Below, in pieces: positions 26,365-35,003 of a DNA stretch of 64,000 bases. Positions within the stretch are counted from its first letter, which is position 1, and each line of letters starts with the position of its first letter. The DNA lies in contig OZ246977.1 in the NCBI GenBank assembly GCA_965232465.1, positions 186,001 through 250,000 of the forward strand, given 5' to 3'. The notes below the pieces were generated by a model. The model had not been told where the DNA came from and ran no database searches. It saw only the letters and a program-made list of their open reading frames with translations. The translations under genes and the position numbers were made by a program. This stretch comes from G965232465 sp965232465 (GTDB taxonomy: Bacteria; Pseudomonadota; Alphaproteobacteria; JAQWUY01).

Positions 26365-26649
26365 ATGTCAAAGAATAGGAAAGCCCGGAGTATAGAACAA
26401 ATTATCCGTATATTACGGGATGCAGAGATTAAGTTATCGTCAGGTATGACAGTCAGTGGTATGTGCCGTGATTTAGGTATATCAGATGCGACTTATTACA
26501 AATGGCGAAGACAATATGGTGGTATGGATGTTAATCATGCCAAAGATTTAAAAGCATTATCGGATGAGAATGCCCGTTTAAAGAAGCTTGTTGCTGATTT
26601 GAGTTTAGACAACCAAATCTTAAAGGAATTTAACTCGGGAAAGTGGTAG
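26365..26649 (+). CDS. IS3-family transposase OrfA
   Basis: A 94-residue helix-turn-helix protein (IIRILRDAEIKLSSGMTVSG, then ISDATYYKWRRQYGG) with a C-terminal leucine-zipper-like stretch (LKALSDENARLKKLVADLSL). It matches OrfA of IS407-type elements and binds the ends. It overlaps orfB by 7 bases, where frameshifting makes the OrfAB transposase. AAAGGATTTT precedes the start. Confidence 0.9.
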   Translation: MSKNRKARSIEQIIRILRDAEIKLSSGMTVSGMCRDLGISDATYYKWRRQYGGMDVNHAKDLKALSDENARLKKLVADLSLDNQILKEFNSGKW

Positions 26650-27518
26650 GTGCTGGCGGGGTAAAAAGCTTTATTGGCAAAGCCAAGTTTTTTTACAATG
26701 TATCAGAACGGCGTTTATGTAGTTTATTCAGGACACATCGTTCTACGGTTCGTTATGTGAAACGAGATATTGATGAGGAAAGCCGTTTAATATCAGATAT
26801 GCACCGTCTAGCACAAAAATACCCTAGATATGGTTATCGGCGGATATGTGCCTTATTAAAAGGTCATGGTTGGTGTGTAAACCATAAGCGGATTGAACGG
26901 CTTTGGAAACAGGAGGGATTACAAGTGCCACAGAAAATACCCAAACCCCGTAGTTCAAATGCTGGTGATGGGAGCTGTATTAAACTTCGTCCTGAGTATC
27001 AAAATCATGTATGGAGTTATGACTTTGTGCATGACAAGCTGAGAAATGGTAAAGGCATTAAAATATTAACGGTTATAGATGAACTTAGCCGAGAATGCTT
27101 AACCATTGATGTTCGGCATAAACTGAACAGTACGGATGTATTGGATATTATGGGCAGGTTGTTTATCACAAAAGGTATGCCTAAGCATATCCGTTCTGAC
27201 AATGGATCCGAATTTATAGCCCATAGGCTACAAGATTGGTTGAAGCGTATGCAGGTGGATACAGCATATATTGATAAGGGCAGTCCATGGCAGAATGGTT
27301 ATAATGAAAGTTTTAATGGTAAACTTCGGGATGAGTGCTTGAACAGGGAGATATTTGATACTTTAACTGAGGCACAAGCCGTCATAGAAAACTGGCGGTA
27401 TGAATACAATCATATCCGTCCGCATAGTGCGTTGGGGTACAATCCACCAGTACCAAAAACGCAGCCCATTGTCAATGATATCCGTCATTCCGCTACGCTA
27501 CATGACAAATATCATTGA
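26643..27518 (+). CDS. IS3-family transposase OrfB (DDE integrase)
   Basis: Catalytic integrase-like subunit. The HTH_21 region YPRYGYRRICALLKGHGW is followed by the rve core: first Asp in VWSYDFVHDKL, second in HIRSDNGSEFIA, and Glu in NGYNESFNGKLRDECLN. The C-terminal YNHIRPHSALGY motif is intact. GTG 26643 lies in the overlap with orfA. The element looks active. Confidence 0.92.
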   Translation: MVGAGGVKSFIGKAKFFYNVSERRLCSLFRTHRSTVRYVKRDIDEESRLISDMHRLAQKYPRYGYRRICALLKGHGWCVNHKRIERLWKQEGLQVPQKIPKPRSSNAGDGSCIKLRPEYQNHVWSYDFVHDKLRNGKGIKILTVIDELSRECLTIDVRHKLNSTDVLDIMGRLFITKGMPKHIRSDNGSEFIAHRLQDWLKRMQVDTAYIDKGSPWQNGYNESFNGKLRDECLNREIFDTLTEAQAVIENWRYEYNHIRPHSALGYNPPVPKTQPIVNDIRHSATLHDKYH

Positions 27519-28212
27519 CAATAGAGAAAAAAAGTACTAACATAAAAATGGACCAAATTAGTGGGGCTGGTCAGTTACCTGCTAAAAAATCTACCTTACC
27601 TGACCTTGGATATTTATGGGGAACAAATTTAATAGAAGCCAAATTGGGAGAAACATCTTTTCCTAATATAAGTGATTCAATGTTCTTTTTAGATACAGGC
27701 TCTTCTCGTTTTAAAGCCCGCTCAGAATCAATCACACCTATTTTGAATGAATTTTTAAAATATACATATGAAGGTCAACCTATTTTTATTAAAATTATAG
27801 AAGATGATAAATTTGTTGGTTTGCAATATGCGAATGGTAAAGGACCACAAGATTATGAAGGTATACTGCCAGAATTTACCTTAAATATCGGAGATATGTG
27901 TGGTGGTGAAAAAGGACAATCTTTGATAGCTGGGTTAAATCCAATACAATATTCTTATTATGTAGATGAAGGTGATCGATCTGGTACTTGGGTACTTGCT
28001 TTCCATGTATTAGAAGGTATTAATGGTTTATTGGTTGGATCTACTTTTATGGATTATGTAGTAACAACTTTCACCCATGTCAAGGGGGAAGGCGATGATT
28101 TATCACAAGGGGATATGTACATATACAAAAAAAGTGCAGGGGACAATCTGGAAATTTATGAATGTGTGCCTATGGCTAGTGCAAAATAAAAATGAACTAC
28201 ATGCTTTATTAT

Positions 28213-28244
28213 TAGGGAATGCTTTGTGTGTTCCCTATTTTTTT
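28213..28244 (+). terminator. Rho-independent terminator after the protease gene
   Basis: TAGGGAA (28213-28219) pairs with TTCCCTA (28231-28237) around an 11-nt loop, followed directly by a T7 run. It lies 24 bases after the protease stop. Confidence 0.8.
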
Positions 28245-28345
28245 GAAGGAATAAAGTATTACATATAGTGTTCATATTTTAAAAATTTGCTATACTGAAT
28301 ACTAACCTAACATAATGTTGTTTTATATGATTTAGGAGAAATATT

Positions 28346-29461
28346 ATGAAAATTGGAATACCAATAGAAATTAAAAATAACGAATTTCGGGCGGGCATGA
28401 CACCTGCAGGGGTTTTAGAATGTGTTAAAAATGGACACAGCGTTATGGTACAACAAGGTGTAGGGGAAAAATGTGGATTTTTTGATGTGGATTACACAAC
28501 CGCAGGGGCAATCATCGGTAAAGATATCGAAACTGTGTATGCACAATCAGAACTGATTGTTAAAGTCAAAGAATTACAACCCCGCGAATATGATTTATTG
28601 CACAAAAATCATATTATATTTAGTTTTCTGCACTTGGCATATGACATGGCAAGAATACAGGCCATGCAAAGTAGTAAATGTGTGGGAATTGCTTATGAAA
28701 TGGTAACGGATAATATGGGAAAATTTCCCATACTTGCCCCTATGAGTCTGATTGCAGGACGACTGGCGATACAAGTGGGCATGCAATATTTGGAAACAAA
28801 ACAAGGTGGACCGGGTGTATTGGTATCGGGTGCTCCAGGCGTCCCCCCCACAAAAGTAACGATTATTGGTACAGGGGTTGTGGGGGAAAATGCGTCCCGC
28901 ATAGCCCTTGGATTGGGGGCGGATGTAACCATTGTAGGACGCAATGTAAAAACATTATATTATTTGGATACCAAATATAATGGTGTATTAAAAACCTGTT
29001 ATTCAAACGCCTATAATATTGCAAAATTGGTCAAGGATTCACATATTGTTGTTGGTTCGGCCATTACGGGACCTGGGACAAAAGCCCCACATTTGGTAAC
29101 AAAAGAGATGCTTAAAACTATGCAAAAAGGGTCGGTTTTGGTGGATGTGTGTATTGACCAAGGGGGATGTTTTGAAACATCTAAAACCACCACCCATGAA
29201 AATCCTGTATTTGTGGTGGATGGTGTAACCCATTATTGCGTACCCAATATGCCAGGGATTGTACCACAAACGGCTACCATAGCTCTAAGTAATGTTACCT
29301 TACCATTTGTCTTAGAAATCGCTAATAAAGGTTGGAAAAGGGCGTGTACAGATAATGTGCATATTAAAAATGGATTAAATGTGGGGCATGGGAAATTAAC
29401 CGATAAAACTATAGCAAAAATATTGGACATGCCTTATACGAATTCAGACACAGTTTTATAA
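28346..29461 (+). CDS. ald: Alanine dehydrogenase
   Basis: NAD-dependent oxidative deamination of L-alanine to pyruvate and ammonia. The N-terminus MKIGIPIEIKNNEFRAGMTP is diagnostic of Ald/PNT. The catalytic Lys and His regions (LIVKVKELQPREY and FSFLHLAYD) are visible. The Rossmann motif reads VTIIGTGVVGENASRIALGLGA. At 371 residues the length is right. GGAG precedes the ATG. In the hydantoin island it could deaminate an amino acid released by the hydantoinase pathway, though Ald is also a general enzyme. A short GGGG/CCCC hairpin with a T-rich tail follows at 29469-29490. Confidence 0.95.
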   Translation: MKIGIPIEIKNNEFRAGMTPAGVLECVKNGHSVMVQQGVGEKCGFFDVDYTTAGAIIGKDIETVYAQSELIVKVKELQPREYDLLHKNHIIFSFLHLAYDMARIQAMQSSKCVGIAYEMVTDNMGKFPILAPMSLIAGRLAIQVGMQYLETKQGGPGVLVSGAPGVPPTKVTIIGTGVVGENASRIALGLGADVTIVGRNVKTLYYLDTKYNGVLKTCYSNAYNIAKLVKDSHIVVGSAITGPGTKAPHLVTKEMLKTMQKGSVLVDVCIDQGGCFETSKTTTHENPVFVVDGVTHYCVPNMPGIVPQTATIALSNVTLPFVLEIANKGWKRACTDNVHIKNGLNVGHGKLTDKTIAKILDMPYTNSDTVL

Positions 29462-29532
29462 AATACAAGGGGGTAATAGTCCCCATTTTCTTACACTTCT
29501 TGTTTGCATGAAAATATTTTATTTTATTAAAA

Positions 29533-29583
29533 TGAATAAAAATTCATTTTTTTCTTGTAACAGTATGTATTTTATGGTAATAA
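29533..29583 (+). promoter_or_regulatory. Promoter and operator-like element of the racemase gene
   Basis: TGAATAAAAATTCA (29533-29546) is followed by a T-run, TTGTAA (29555-29560), a 17-bp spacer and TAATAA (29578-29583). This copies the architecture at 24.69 kb, suggesting the same regulator. Confidence 0.65.
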
Positions 29584-29630
29584 TAAAATATTAATTATTT
29601 TACCTAAAAACTTTACAAGGGAAAGTTACT

Positions 29631-30482
29631 ATGACGAATACAAATTTTCAAGATTTAGACACCAATATTAAAGTGATGTATGTAAACCCAGTATCTACAT
29701 CCGATTATGATCAAGTATTTGCAGATATGATTAAAGCTTATAAGTATCCATTTACGGATGCATATGTAACATCTTTGAACCCTGCTACAGTGCCTGAAAA
29801 AATTACGAATTTAGAATATCGTACATACGAGACTTTCACAGAATTGGATACACTGAAAGCGGCACGATATTGTGCTACCAATAATTTTGACTCTATGGTT
29901 ATTGGGTGTTTCTATGACCCAACGCTTCAAGCATCTCGGGAAATTTCTGGTAAATGTACAGTGGTTGCCCCTTGTCAAAGTTCTTGTCAAATTGCAGCAG
30001 AAATTTCCAATAAATTTTCCATCATAATTGGACAATATAAATGGGAAGATCAAATGCGACAAACTGTTTATGATTATGGATATAAGGATCAACTAGCATC
30101 ATTTCAAGCCGTTGGTTTAAGTGTAGAAGAATTTCAAAAAGACCCGGCAAAAACAAAAGAATTATTGCATGAAGCTTGTCTCGAAGCAATTGGTTTATAC
30201 AGAGCTGAGGCGATTGTTCTTGGTTGTACTTTGGAAATTGGTTTTTATACAGACTTAATGGAACAATTAGAAAAAGATATCGGTGTGCATGTACCAGTGA
30301 TTGATCCATCTATTGCAGCCTTTAAAGCAGCAGAAAATGCTGCTATCAGAGCAAAAATTGGATGGTATAATTCTAAACTTTATGGTATGACACCACCCTC
30401 TGAGGTGCAATTGAAAGAGTTTGGTATTTTACAGGAAGAGTACAAATTTGGTAACATGATACACATAGGTCCAAGTGTTTAA
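29631..30482 (+). CDS. Aspartate/glutamate/hydantoin racemase family protein
   Basis: A cofactor-independent racemase of the Asp/Glu/hydantoin family. The first catalytic Cys lies in MVIGCFYDPTL and the second in AIVLGCTLEIGF, both in the expected half-barrel positions. The N-terminus IKVMYVNPVS is the usual first strand. At 283 residues it is longer than typical hydantoin racemases (about 240), with extra residues at both ends. The start ATG 29631 has GGGAAAG ahead. Its promoter shares an element with the hyu region, so it probably interconverts enantiomers of the hydantoinase substrate; the exact substrate is inference. Confidence 0.85.
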   Translation: MTNTNFQDLDTNIKVMYVNPVSTSDYDQVFADMIKAYKYPFTDAYVTSLNPATVPEKITNLEYRTYETFTELDTLKAARYCATNNFDSMVIGCFYDPTLQASREISGKCTVVAPCQSSCQIAAEISNKFSIIIGQYKWEDQMRQTVYDYGYKDQLASFQAVGLSVEEFQKDPAKTKELLHEACLEAIGLYRAEAIVLGCTLEIGFYTDLMEQLEKDIGVHVPVIDPSIAAFKAAENAAIRAKIGWYNSKLYGMTPPSEVQLKEFGILQEEYKFGNMIHIGPSV

Positions 30483-30488
30483 TTTATC

Positions 30489-30517
30489 GTAAATACTGTG
30501 TATGTATTTACCATTTT
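30489..30517 (+). terminator. Terminator after the racemase gene
   Basis: A perfect 8-bp stem GTAAATAC (30489-30496) / GTATTTAC (30504-30511) with a 7-nt loop is followed by a short T4 run. Confidence 0.6.
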
Positions 30518-30534
30518 ATGAGATATGAAAGAAA

Positions 30535-30638
30535 ATTGTCAATGATATTCGTTACACCGCTACGCTAAATGAAAAATATTATTGACAATATAACACAAAA
30601 CTGCTAACATAGAATGGATAAAATAGTGGGGATCGGTT
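30535..30638 (+). mobile_element. Decayed right end of an IS407-like element
   Basis: About 104 bases resemble the last part of the complete IS at 26293-27573, from ATTGTCAATGATATTCGTTA through the final ATAGTGGGGATCGGTTA, with many substitutions. No transposase core remains. It is an old single-end remnant. Confidence 0.75.
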
Positions 30639-30719
30639 AGCCTTTCTCTCAGTGTGATGCTAGTTTTTTCTGCACTTTGTGCAATAAATACAACATGTTA
30701 CCCCGCTCTGCACCGCAAC
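30636..30719 (-). repeat. Dispersed intergenic repeat, copy A
   Basis: Read on the minus strand this segment (TTGCGGTGCAGAGCGGGGT ... TGCACAAAGTGCAG ... GGCTAACC) matches 35841-35929 on the plus strand at roughly three positions in four. It includes a GCAC-N6-GTGC-type palindrome. Both copies are intergenic. Confidence 0.6.
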
Positions 30720-30730
30720 AATTGCATTTT

Positions 30731-31076
30731 GTCAAGTCAATTTATATTGATTTGACTATGTTATAAATATGACAGATTAAGACAATAAAAGATTAAGAGG
30801 TAAAAGAATATGAAAAAAATGCGTTTGCTGTGTGCTGTGTGTGCCTGTGTCATGATAGGGGTTTTTGGCGGATTCGCTGTGGCGTTTGCTGGGGCATATG
30901 TGACTGTGCCTGAATACTTGGAATATATACAACAAGAATTGGTATCACCTGTAACCGTGGGTTTTGATTTGGATGATACCTTGTTGGATAATCAGCCCAG
31001 CTGGATACAATCGGCGGAGGCGGTAAATGGAAAAATATTTACCCCCGCATTTTGGGCAGTACTAAATAATAGCACT
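30731..31076 (+). repeat. aphA promoter and 5' end, partner of the duplicate at 11942-12271
   Basis: Near-identical to 11942-12271, with a short insertion before the start codon and a few substitutions. It holds the interrupted palindrome GTCAAGTCAAT/ATTGATTTGAC. Here the gene continues intact beyond 31076, so this is the donor or less damaged copy. Confidence 0.9.
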
Positions 31077-31436
31077 TGTGAAAACGATGCCCCCAAAACC
31101 AAAGTGAAGCACATTGTCGATTGGCATCGACGACAAGGGCATAAAATCGTTGTCATAACCGCCCGTGCCCCATCGGAAAATCATCGGCTTAGTACTTGTT
31201 TTAAAAATACCTATGGACAGGACTTTCCCATAGTATTTGCCCCCAATGGAAAAACCGAAGCATTACAAAAACACAAAGTTCAAGTCTTTTATGGGGATAG
31301 TGACACCGATATAAAATACGCCCATCAAAGCCGTGCCATTGCCGTTCGTATCATTAGAAGCTCCCGTTCCATAAACCCATCACCGGTAAATATCGGTAAA
31401 AAAGAAATTGTCATTAAAGGATCAGATGCGTTTTAA
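30810..31436 (+). CDS. aphA: Class B acid phosphatase, AphA-like
   Basis: Periplasmic phosphatase of the HAD superfamily that removes phosphate from nucleotides and other monoesters. The signal sequence (residues 1-28, ending VAFA) is followed by the nucleophile motif GFDLDDTLLDNQP, then IVVITARAPSE (motif II region) and VFYGDSDTDIKYAH (motif IV). Total length 208 is somewhat shorter than enterobacterial AphA (about 237). The RBS AAGAGGTAAAAG precedes ATG 30810. A damaged partial copy lies at 12005. Confidence 0.88.
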   Translation: MKKMRLLCAVCACVMIGVFGGFAVAFAGAYVTVPEYLEYIQQELVSPVTVGFDLDDTLLDNQPSWIQSAEAVNGKIFTPAFWAVLNNSTCENDAPKTKVKHIVDWHRRQGHKIVVITARAPSENHRLSTCFKNTYGQDFPIVFAPNGKTEALQKHKVQVFYGDSDTDIKYAHQSRAIAVRIIRSSRSINPSPVNIGKKEIVIKGSDAF

Positions 31437-31497
31437 TTAAGGTATATATATTTTTCTATTTTGTGGTATAATATTCTGATACAATGGAAGAAAATAC

Positions 31498-33138
31498 ATG
31501 GACGATACACAAGATAACCAAGATTATTCTGAATACGAAAATATGCGTATGGATGATTCTGTGCCTATGGACATGGCGGATGCTGTGGTTCCTATGGATG
31601 ATACACCTGACCCCCCAACCCCTGAAAATGGCACAGATACCCCTTTGGAAATGGCAATTCCGCTGATACAAGCACAGCAAGACAACGATGTTTTACCGCC
31701 CCATAACTTGGATATCGAAGCCAGTTTATTGGGGGCGATTCTGCGCAACGATACTATTTTACAACAAAAATTGGATAAGTTGACATCCGAACATTTTTTT
31801 GCACCCGAACATCAAACCATTTTTAAATGGATTCGCCAAACGGTTGAAGCTGGACACAAGGCAACCCCCGCCACCTTGTCCCATTTGGCAGACAATACCC
31901 CAAATGTCAAAGCATTGGGCGGAAAACAATACTTAACCACCCTTGCCAGCGATGTTATCAGCCTGATAAATACCCGTGAATACCAAGACACTTTGATTGA
32001 CCTGTACACCCGCAGGCAGCTGATTACCGTTGGCGAAGATATGCAACAGTCCGCCCACAATTTGGATTTTGAAAATACCGCACAAAAACAAATTGAAACA
32101 GCGGAACAACACTTATACAACTTGGCGGAAAAAGGTGATATGGATAAGGGAACAATCCCCTTTACAACCGCCATGACCAACGCATTGGAAACCGCCGAAA
32201 AGGCGTTCAAATCCGATGGATCGGTGGTCGGTATATCGACCGGATTAAGGGACTTAGATTATTGGCTTGGGGGGTTACACCCCTCCGATTTGCTTATTTT
32301 AGCGGGGCGTCCTGGCATGGGAAAAACCGCCCTTGTTACGAATATGGCATTTAATGTGGCAAAAATCTATGAAGTATATACGGACAGTAATGGCAAACAG
32401 CGGCAAAATGGCGGTACAGTATTGTTTTTCTCGTTGGAAATGAGTGCAACACAACTGGCAACACGCATTTTATCGGAACAGGCGGAAATTCCCTCTGATA
32501 AAATCCGCCGTGGGGACATTATCGATGGGGAATTTAACACCCTGTGTCAAACGGTAACAAACATTAACCAAGTCCCCTTATATATTGACGATACGCCTGG
32601 ATTGTCCGTAACCGCCATGCGTCAAAAAGCCCGCCGACAACACCGTAGACACGGGCTGGATTTAATAATTGTCGATTATTTACAGCTATTACAAGGTCCC
32701 GCTGGTAAACGATTTGATAACCGTACAAATGAAGTATCAGAAATCACCCGTCATTTAAAATTGATTGCCAAGGATTTGGATGTCCCAGTGATTGCCCTGT
32801 CGCAATTATCACGGGCAGTGGAACAACGGGAAGACAAACGCCCACAATTATCCGATTTACGGGAATCGGGATCCATTGAGCAAGATGCGGATGTGGTAAT
32901 GTTTCTTTACCGGGCAGAATATTACCTAAAAGACAGACACCCAGAACGACGGGACAATGAAGCAGAGGATAAATACATGGAACGGGTGCAACGCCACAAC
33001 ACAAAAGTGAGCGATGCCCAGAATAAAGCCGAAGTGAGTATTGCCAAACAACGGCATGGACCGATTGGCACAGTGGCACTGTTCTTTAATCCAGAATTTA
33101 CCAAATTTGGCGATTTGGATACCCATCATGCCCCATGA
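31498..33138 (+). CDS. dnaB: Replicative DNA helicase
   Basis: Hexameric 5'-3' helicase that unwinds DNA at the replication fork. The N-terminal domain starts near PPHNLDIEASLLGAIL. The RecA-like domain has Walker A GRPGMGKTALVTNMA, the Walker B region LDLIIVDYLQLLQG and the H-motif VIALSQLSRAVEQR. An unusual acidic, Pro- and Met-rich extension of about 55 residues precedes the N-domain. A TATAAT-like box lies about 30 bases upstream of ATG 31498. alr starts inside the last 11 bases, so the two are coupled. Confidence 0.96.
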   Translation: MDDTQDNQDYSEYENMRMDDSVPMDMADAVVPMDDTPDPPTPENGTDTPLEMAIPLIQAQQDNDVLPPHNLDIEASLLGAILRNDTILQQKLDKLTSEHFFAPEHQTIFKWIRQTVEAGHKATPATLSHLADNTPNVKALGGKQYLTTLASDVISLINTREYQDTLIDLYTRRQLITVGEDMQQSAHNLDFENTAQKQIETAEQHLYNLAEKGDMDKGTIPFTTAMTNALETAEKAFKSDGSVVGISTGLRDLDYWLGGLHPSDLLILAGRPGMGKTALVTNMAFNVAKIYEVYTDSNGKQRQNGGTVLFFSLEMSATQLATRILSEQAEIPSDKIRRGDIIDGEFNTLCQTVTNINQVPLYIDDTPGLSVTAMRQKARRQHRRHGLDLIIVDYLQLLQGPAGKRFDNRTNEVSEITRHLKLIAKDLDVPVIALSQLSRAVEQREDKRPQLSDLRESGSIEQDADVVMFLYRAEYYLKDRHPERRDNEAEDKYMERVQRHNTKVSDAQNKAEVSIAKQRHGPIGTVALFFNPEFTKFGDLDTHHAP

Positions 33139-34195
33139 TATACAGGCGACTTTGTCCATAAATACCACAGCAATTCAACACAATTGGCATCAATATAAAT
33201 CCCTGTGTGGCGACACAGTTACCGTATCAGCAGTGGTAAAAGCCGATGCCTATGCCTGTGGTATGATACCTGTTTCCAAATGTTTATCGGCGGTGGGATG
33301 TGATACTTTTTGGGTGGCAACCTTGGACGAAGCCATTACCTTACGCATGGGATTAAAGGATAAAACCATACGAATCATAGTATTGGAAGGTATCTTTGAC
33401 AGCACCGCCTATATAACACATAACCTGATCGGTGTTATCAATCATTGTTCGCAATTTACGCATACAAAATCCATCCCCTGTTGGGTGCATATTGACACGG
33501 GGATGAACCGCTTGGGATTACATCACAGCACCGCAGCAAGAGATATATTAGACCATATTTCCCCCCCCACAGATCACAATATTATGGGATATATGACCCA
33601 TTTACATTCCGCAGAAAGTACCGACAGCCCGGAAAATTCCACCCAATACGATAAATTTTATAACACCCTTAAAAACCTACCGAAAAAATCCATATCCATC
33701 AGCAACTCAGATGGGGTGTTTTTGGGTAAAAAATACCATGGGGATATGGTACGGGTGGGTATTGGGCTGTATGGTATCAACACAGACATGCATGGTTTAC
33801 AATCGGCGGTACACTGCACCGCACCGATTATAAATATTATGCACATTCCCCAAGGTGAAACCATTGGATACAATGCCACATACACCGCACCCACCCCAAT
33901 GACCACCGCCACATTGGGCATTGGACATAACGATGGCATTGCCACCCCTTATTCCAATTGTGCCACTGTATATTATAAGGACATACCCTGTCCGATTGTG
34001 GGCAGAGTATCCATGGATTCACTGTGTATTGATATATCACACATCAAAAATCCCCACCTTGGCGATCCTGTAACCTTGTTTAAAAATGCAAAAACTGTCC
34101 AAGATATTCACAAAAAAACGGGACTTCCCCCACATATGATACTTTGTACTCTTGGCGAAAGGGTAAAAAAAGTATATAATACCCCCATAGAATAA
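33128..34195 (+). CDS. alr: Alanine racemase
   Basis: PLP enzyme that makes D-alanine for peptidoglycan. The PLP-lysine motif VSAVVKADAYACG sits near residue 38, as usual, and the second-domain motif GRVSMDSLCIDIS is present. I chose ATG 33128, which overlaps the dnaB end, because the family begins close to this point; the frame is open further upstream inside dnaB but shows no Alr similarity. Length 355 is normal. dnaB-alr adjacency is common in alphaproteobacteria. Confidence 0.93.
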   Translation: MPHDIQATLSINTTAIQHNWHQYKSLCGDTVTVSAVVKADAYACGMIPVSKCLSAVGCDTFWVATLDEAITLRMGLKDKTIRIIVLEGIFDSTAYITHNLIGVINHCSQFTHTKSIPCWVHIDTGMNRLGLHHSTAARDILDHISPPTDHNIMGYMTHLHSAESTDSPENSTQYDKFYNTLKNLPKKSISISNSDGVFLGKKYHGDMVRVGIGLYGINTDMHGLQSAVHCTAPIINIMHIPQGETIGYNATYTAPTPMTTATLGIGHNDGIATPYSNCATVYYKDIPCPIVGRVSMDSLCIDISHIKNPHLGDPVTLFKNAKTVQDIHKKTGLPPHMILCTLGERVKKVYNTPIE

Positions 34196-34204
34196 CTTTA
34201 TTAC

Positions 34205-35002
34205 ATGAGGCATATTATGCGATTTATGCGATTTTTTCAAATTATTGGGGCGTCCATACTGGGAATACTGGAAAATATCGGTAGTATCATGCACTTTACC
34301 ATATCCAGCCTGATTAAAATATGTACACCGCCTTTTTATGGCAAAATATTTATTGCCCAATGTATTAACATCGGCTATTATTCGTTACCAGTTGTGGGAA
34401 TGACCACGCTATTTGCGGGTATGGTACTTGCCTTACAAAGTTTTACGGGTATCAGTCAAGAAATTGCCCTTGCCACCATTCCCAATTTAATCGTCCTTGC
34501 CATTACCCAAGAGCTTGCCCCTGTGTTAACCGGACTTATGGTGGCGGGACGGATTGGGGCATCGATCGCCGCAGAAATTGGAACTATGCGGGTAACAGAA
34601 CAAATTGACGCCTTAACCACATTGTCAACCAATCCCAAAAAATACCTGATTATCCCACGGGTGCTGGCGGGGATTTTAACCTTGCCTATACTGGTGTTAA
34701 TCGGTGATATTATTGGGATTTTGGGCGGATATGTGGTCAGCGTCCATAAAATGGGCTTGCCCAGCACAGAATACATGTTGGCAACAATCGCATCCTTAAA
34801 AACCATGGGCATTGTATCCGGGTTGGTAAAGGCAACACTTTTTGGATTTATTACGACCATAGTCGGCTGTTACCAAGGGTACACATCAAATGGCGGTGCC
34901 GAAGGCGTAGGGCGGGCAACAACAAATGCGGTAGTGTGGTCAAGTGTACTTATTTTAATTGCCAATTATGGTGTTACCGAAATGTTTGTAAAATGGATTT
35001 AA
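34205..35002 (+). CDS. mlaE: Phospholipid-transport ABC permease, MlaE family
   Basis: Integral membrane subunit of the Mla-type lipid transporter that maintains outer-membrane lipid asymmetry. The DUF140/MlaE signature is visible: GMTTLFAGMVLALQSF, ELAPVLTGLMVAGRIGASIAAEIGTM and PRVLAGILTLPIL, with about five hydrophobic segments. Start is ATG 34205 or ATG 34217. The ATPase gene follows after one base. No MlaD-type gene follows in this cluster. Confidence 0.92.
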   Translation: MRHIMRFMRFFQIIGASILGILENIGSIMHFTISSLIKICTPPFYGKIFIAQCINIGYYSLPVVGMTTLFAGMVLALQSFTGISQEIALATIPNLIVLAITQELAPVLTGLMVAGRIGASIAAEIGTMRVTEQIDALTTLSTNPKKYLIIPRVLAGILTLPILVLIGDIIGILGGYVVSVHKMGLPSTEYMLATIASLKTMGIVSGLVKATLFGFITTIVGCYQGYTSNGGAEGVGRATTNAVVWSSVLILIANYGVTEMFVKWI

Positions 35003-35003
35003 T

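Larger units (their letters stand above)
26293..27573 (+). mobile_element. IS3-family insertion sequence, IS407-like, complete, 1281 bp
   Basis: The ends are TGACCTGCCCCCTAT and, in reverse complement, TGACCAGCCCCACTA. They extend as an imperfect terminal repeat of about 40 bp to GTTAGTA. A 4-bp target duplication GTTA lies at 26289-26292 and 27574-27577. The end sequence and 4-bp duplication fit the IS407 group. It interrupts the protease gene between its two lobes. Confidence 0.9.
24803..28189 (+). pseudogene. Pepsin-like (A1-type) secreted aspartic protease, interrupted by two insertion sequences
   Basis: Three coding pieces, 24803-24876, 25725-26292 and 27578-28189, join into one 1254-base frame (417 residues plus stop) if both insertion sequences and one copy of each target duplication (CTAA, GTTA) are removed. 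The product has a signal peptide (MKKYNCLMSIFALLINLP...YAT). The first lobe has a catalytic motif LDTGTTLFW with Asp60 and a Cys73/Cys78 pair. The second lobe has FFLDTGSS with Asp253. The 193-residue Asp-to-Asp spacing is close to pepsin (about 183). The flap region reads VSFGPWGSM, with Phe105 where pepsin has Tyr. AAGGAG precedes ATG 24803. As it stands, the gene yields only a 25-residue signal peptide. Eukaryote-like pepsins are rare in bacteria; the call rests on motifs and layout. Confidence 0.8.
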
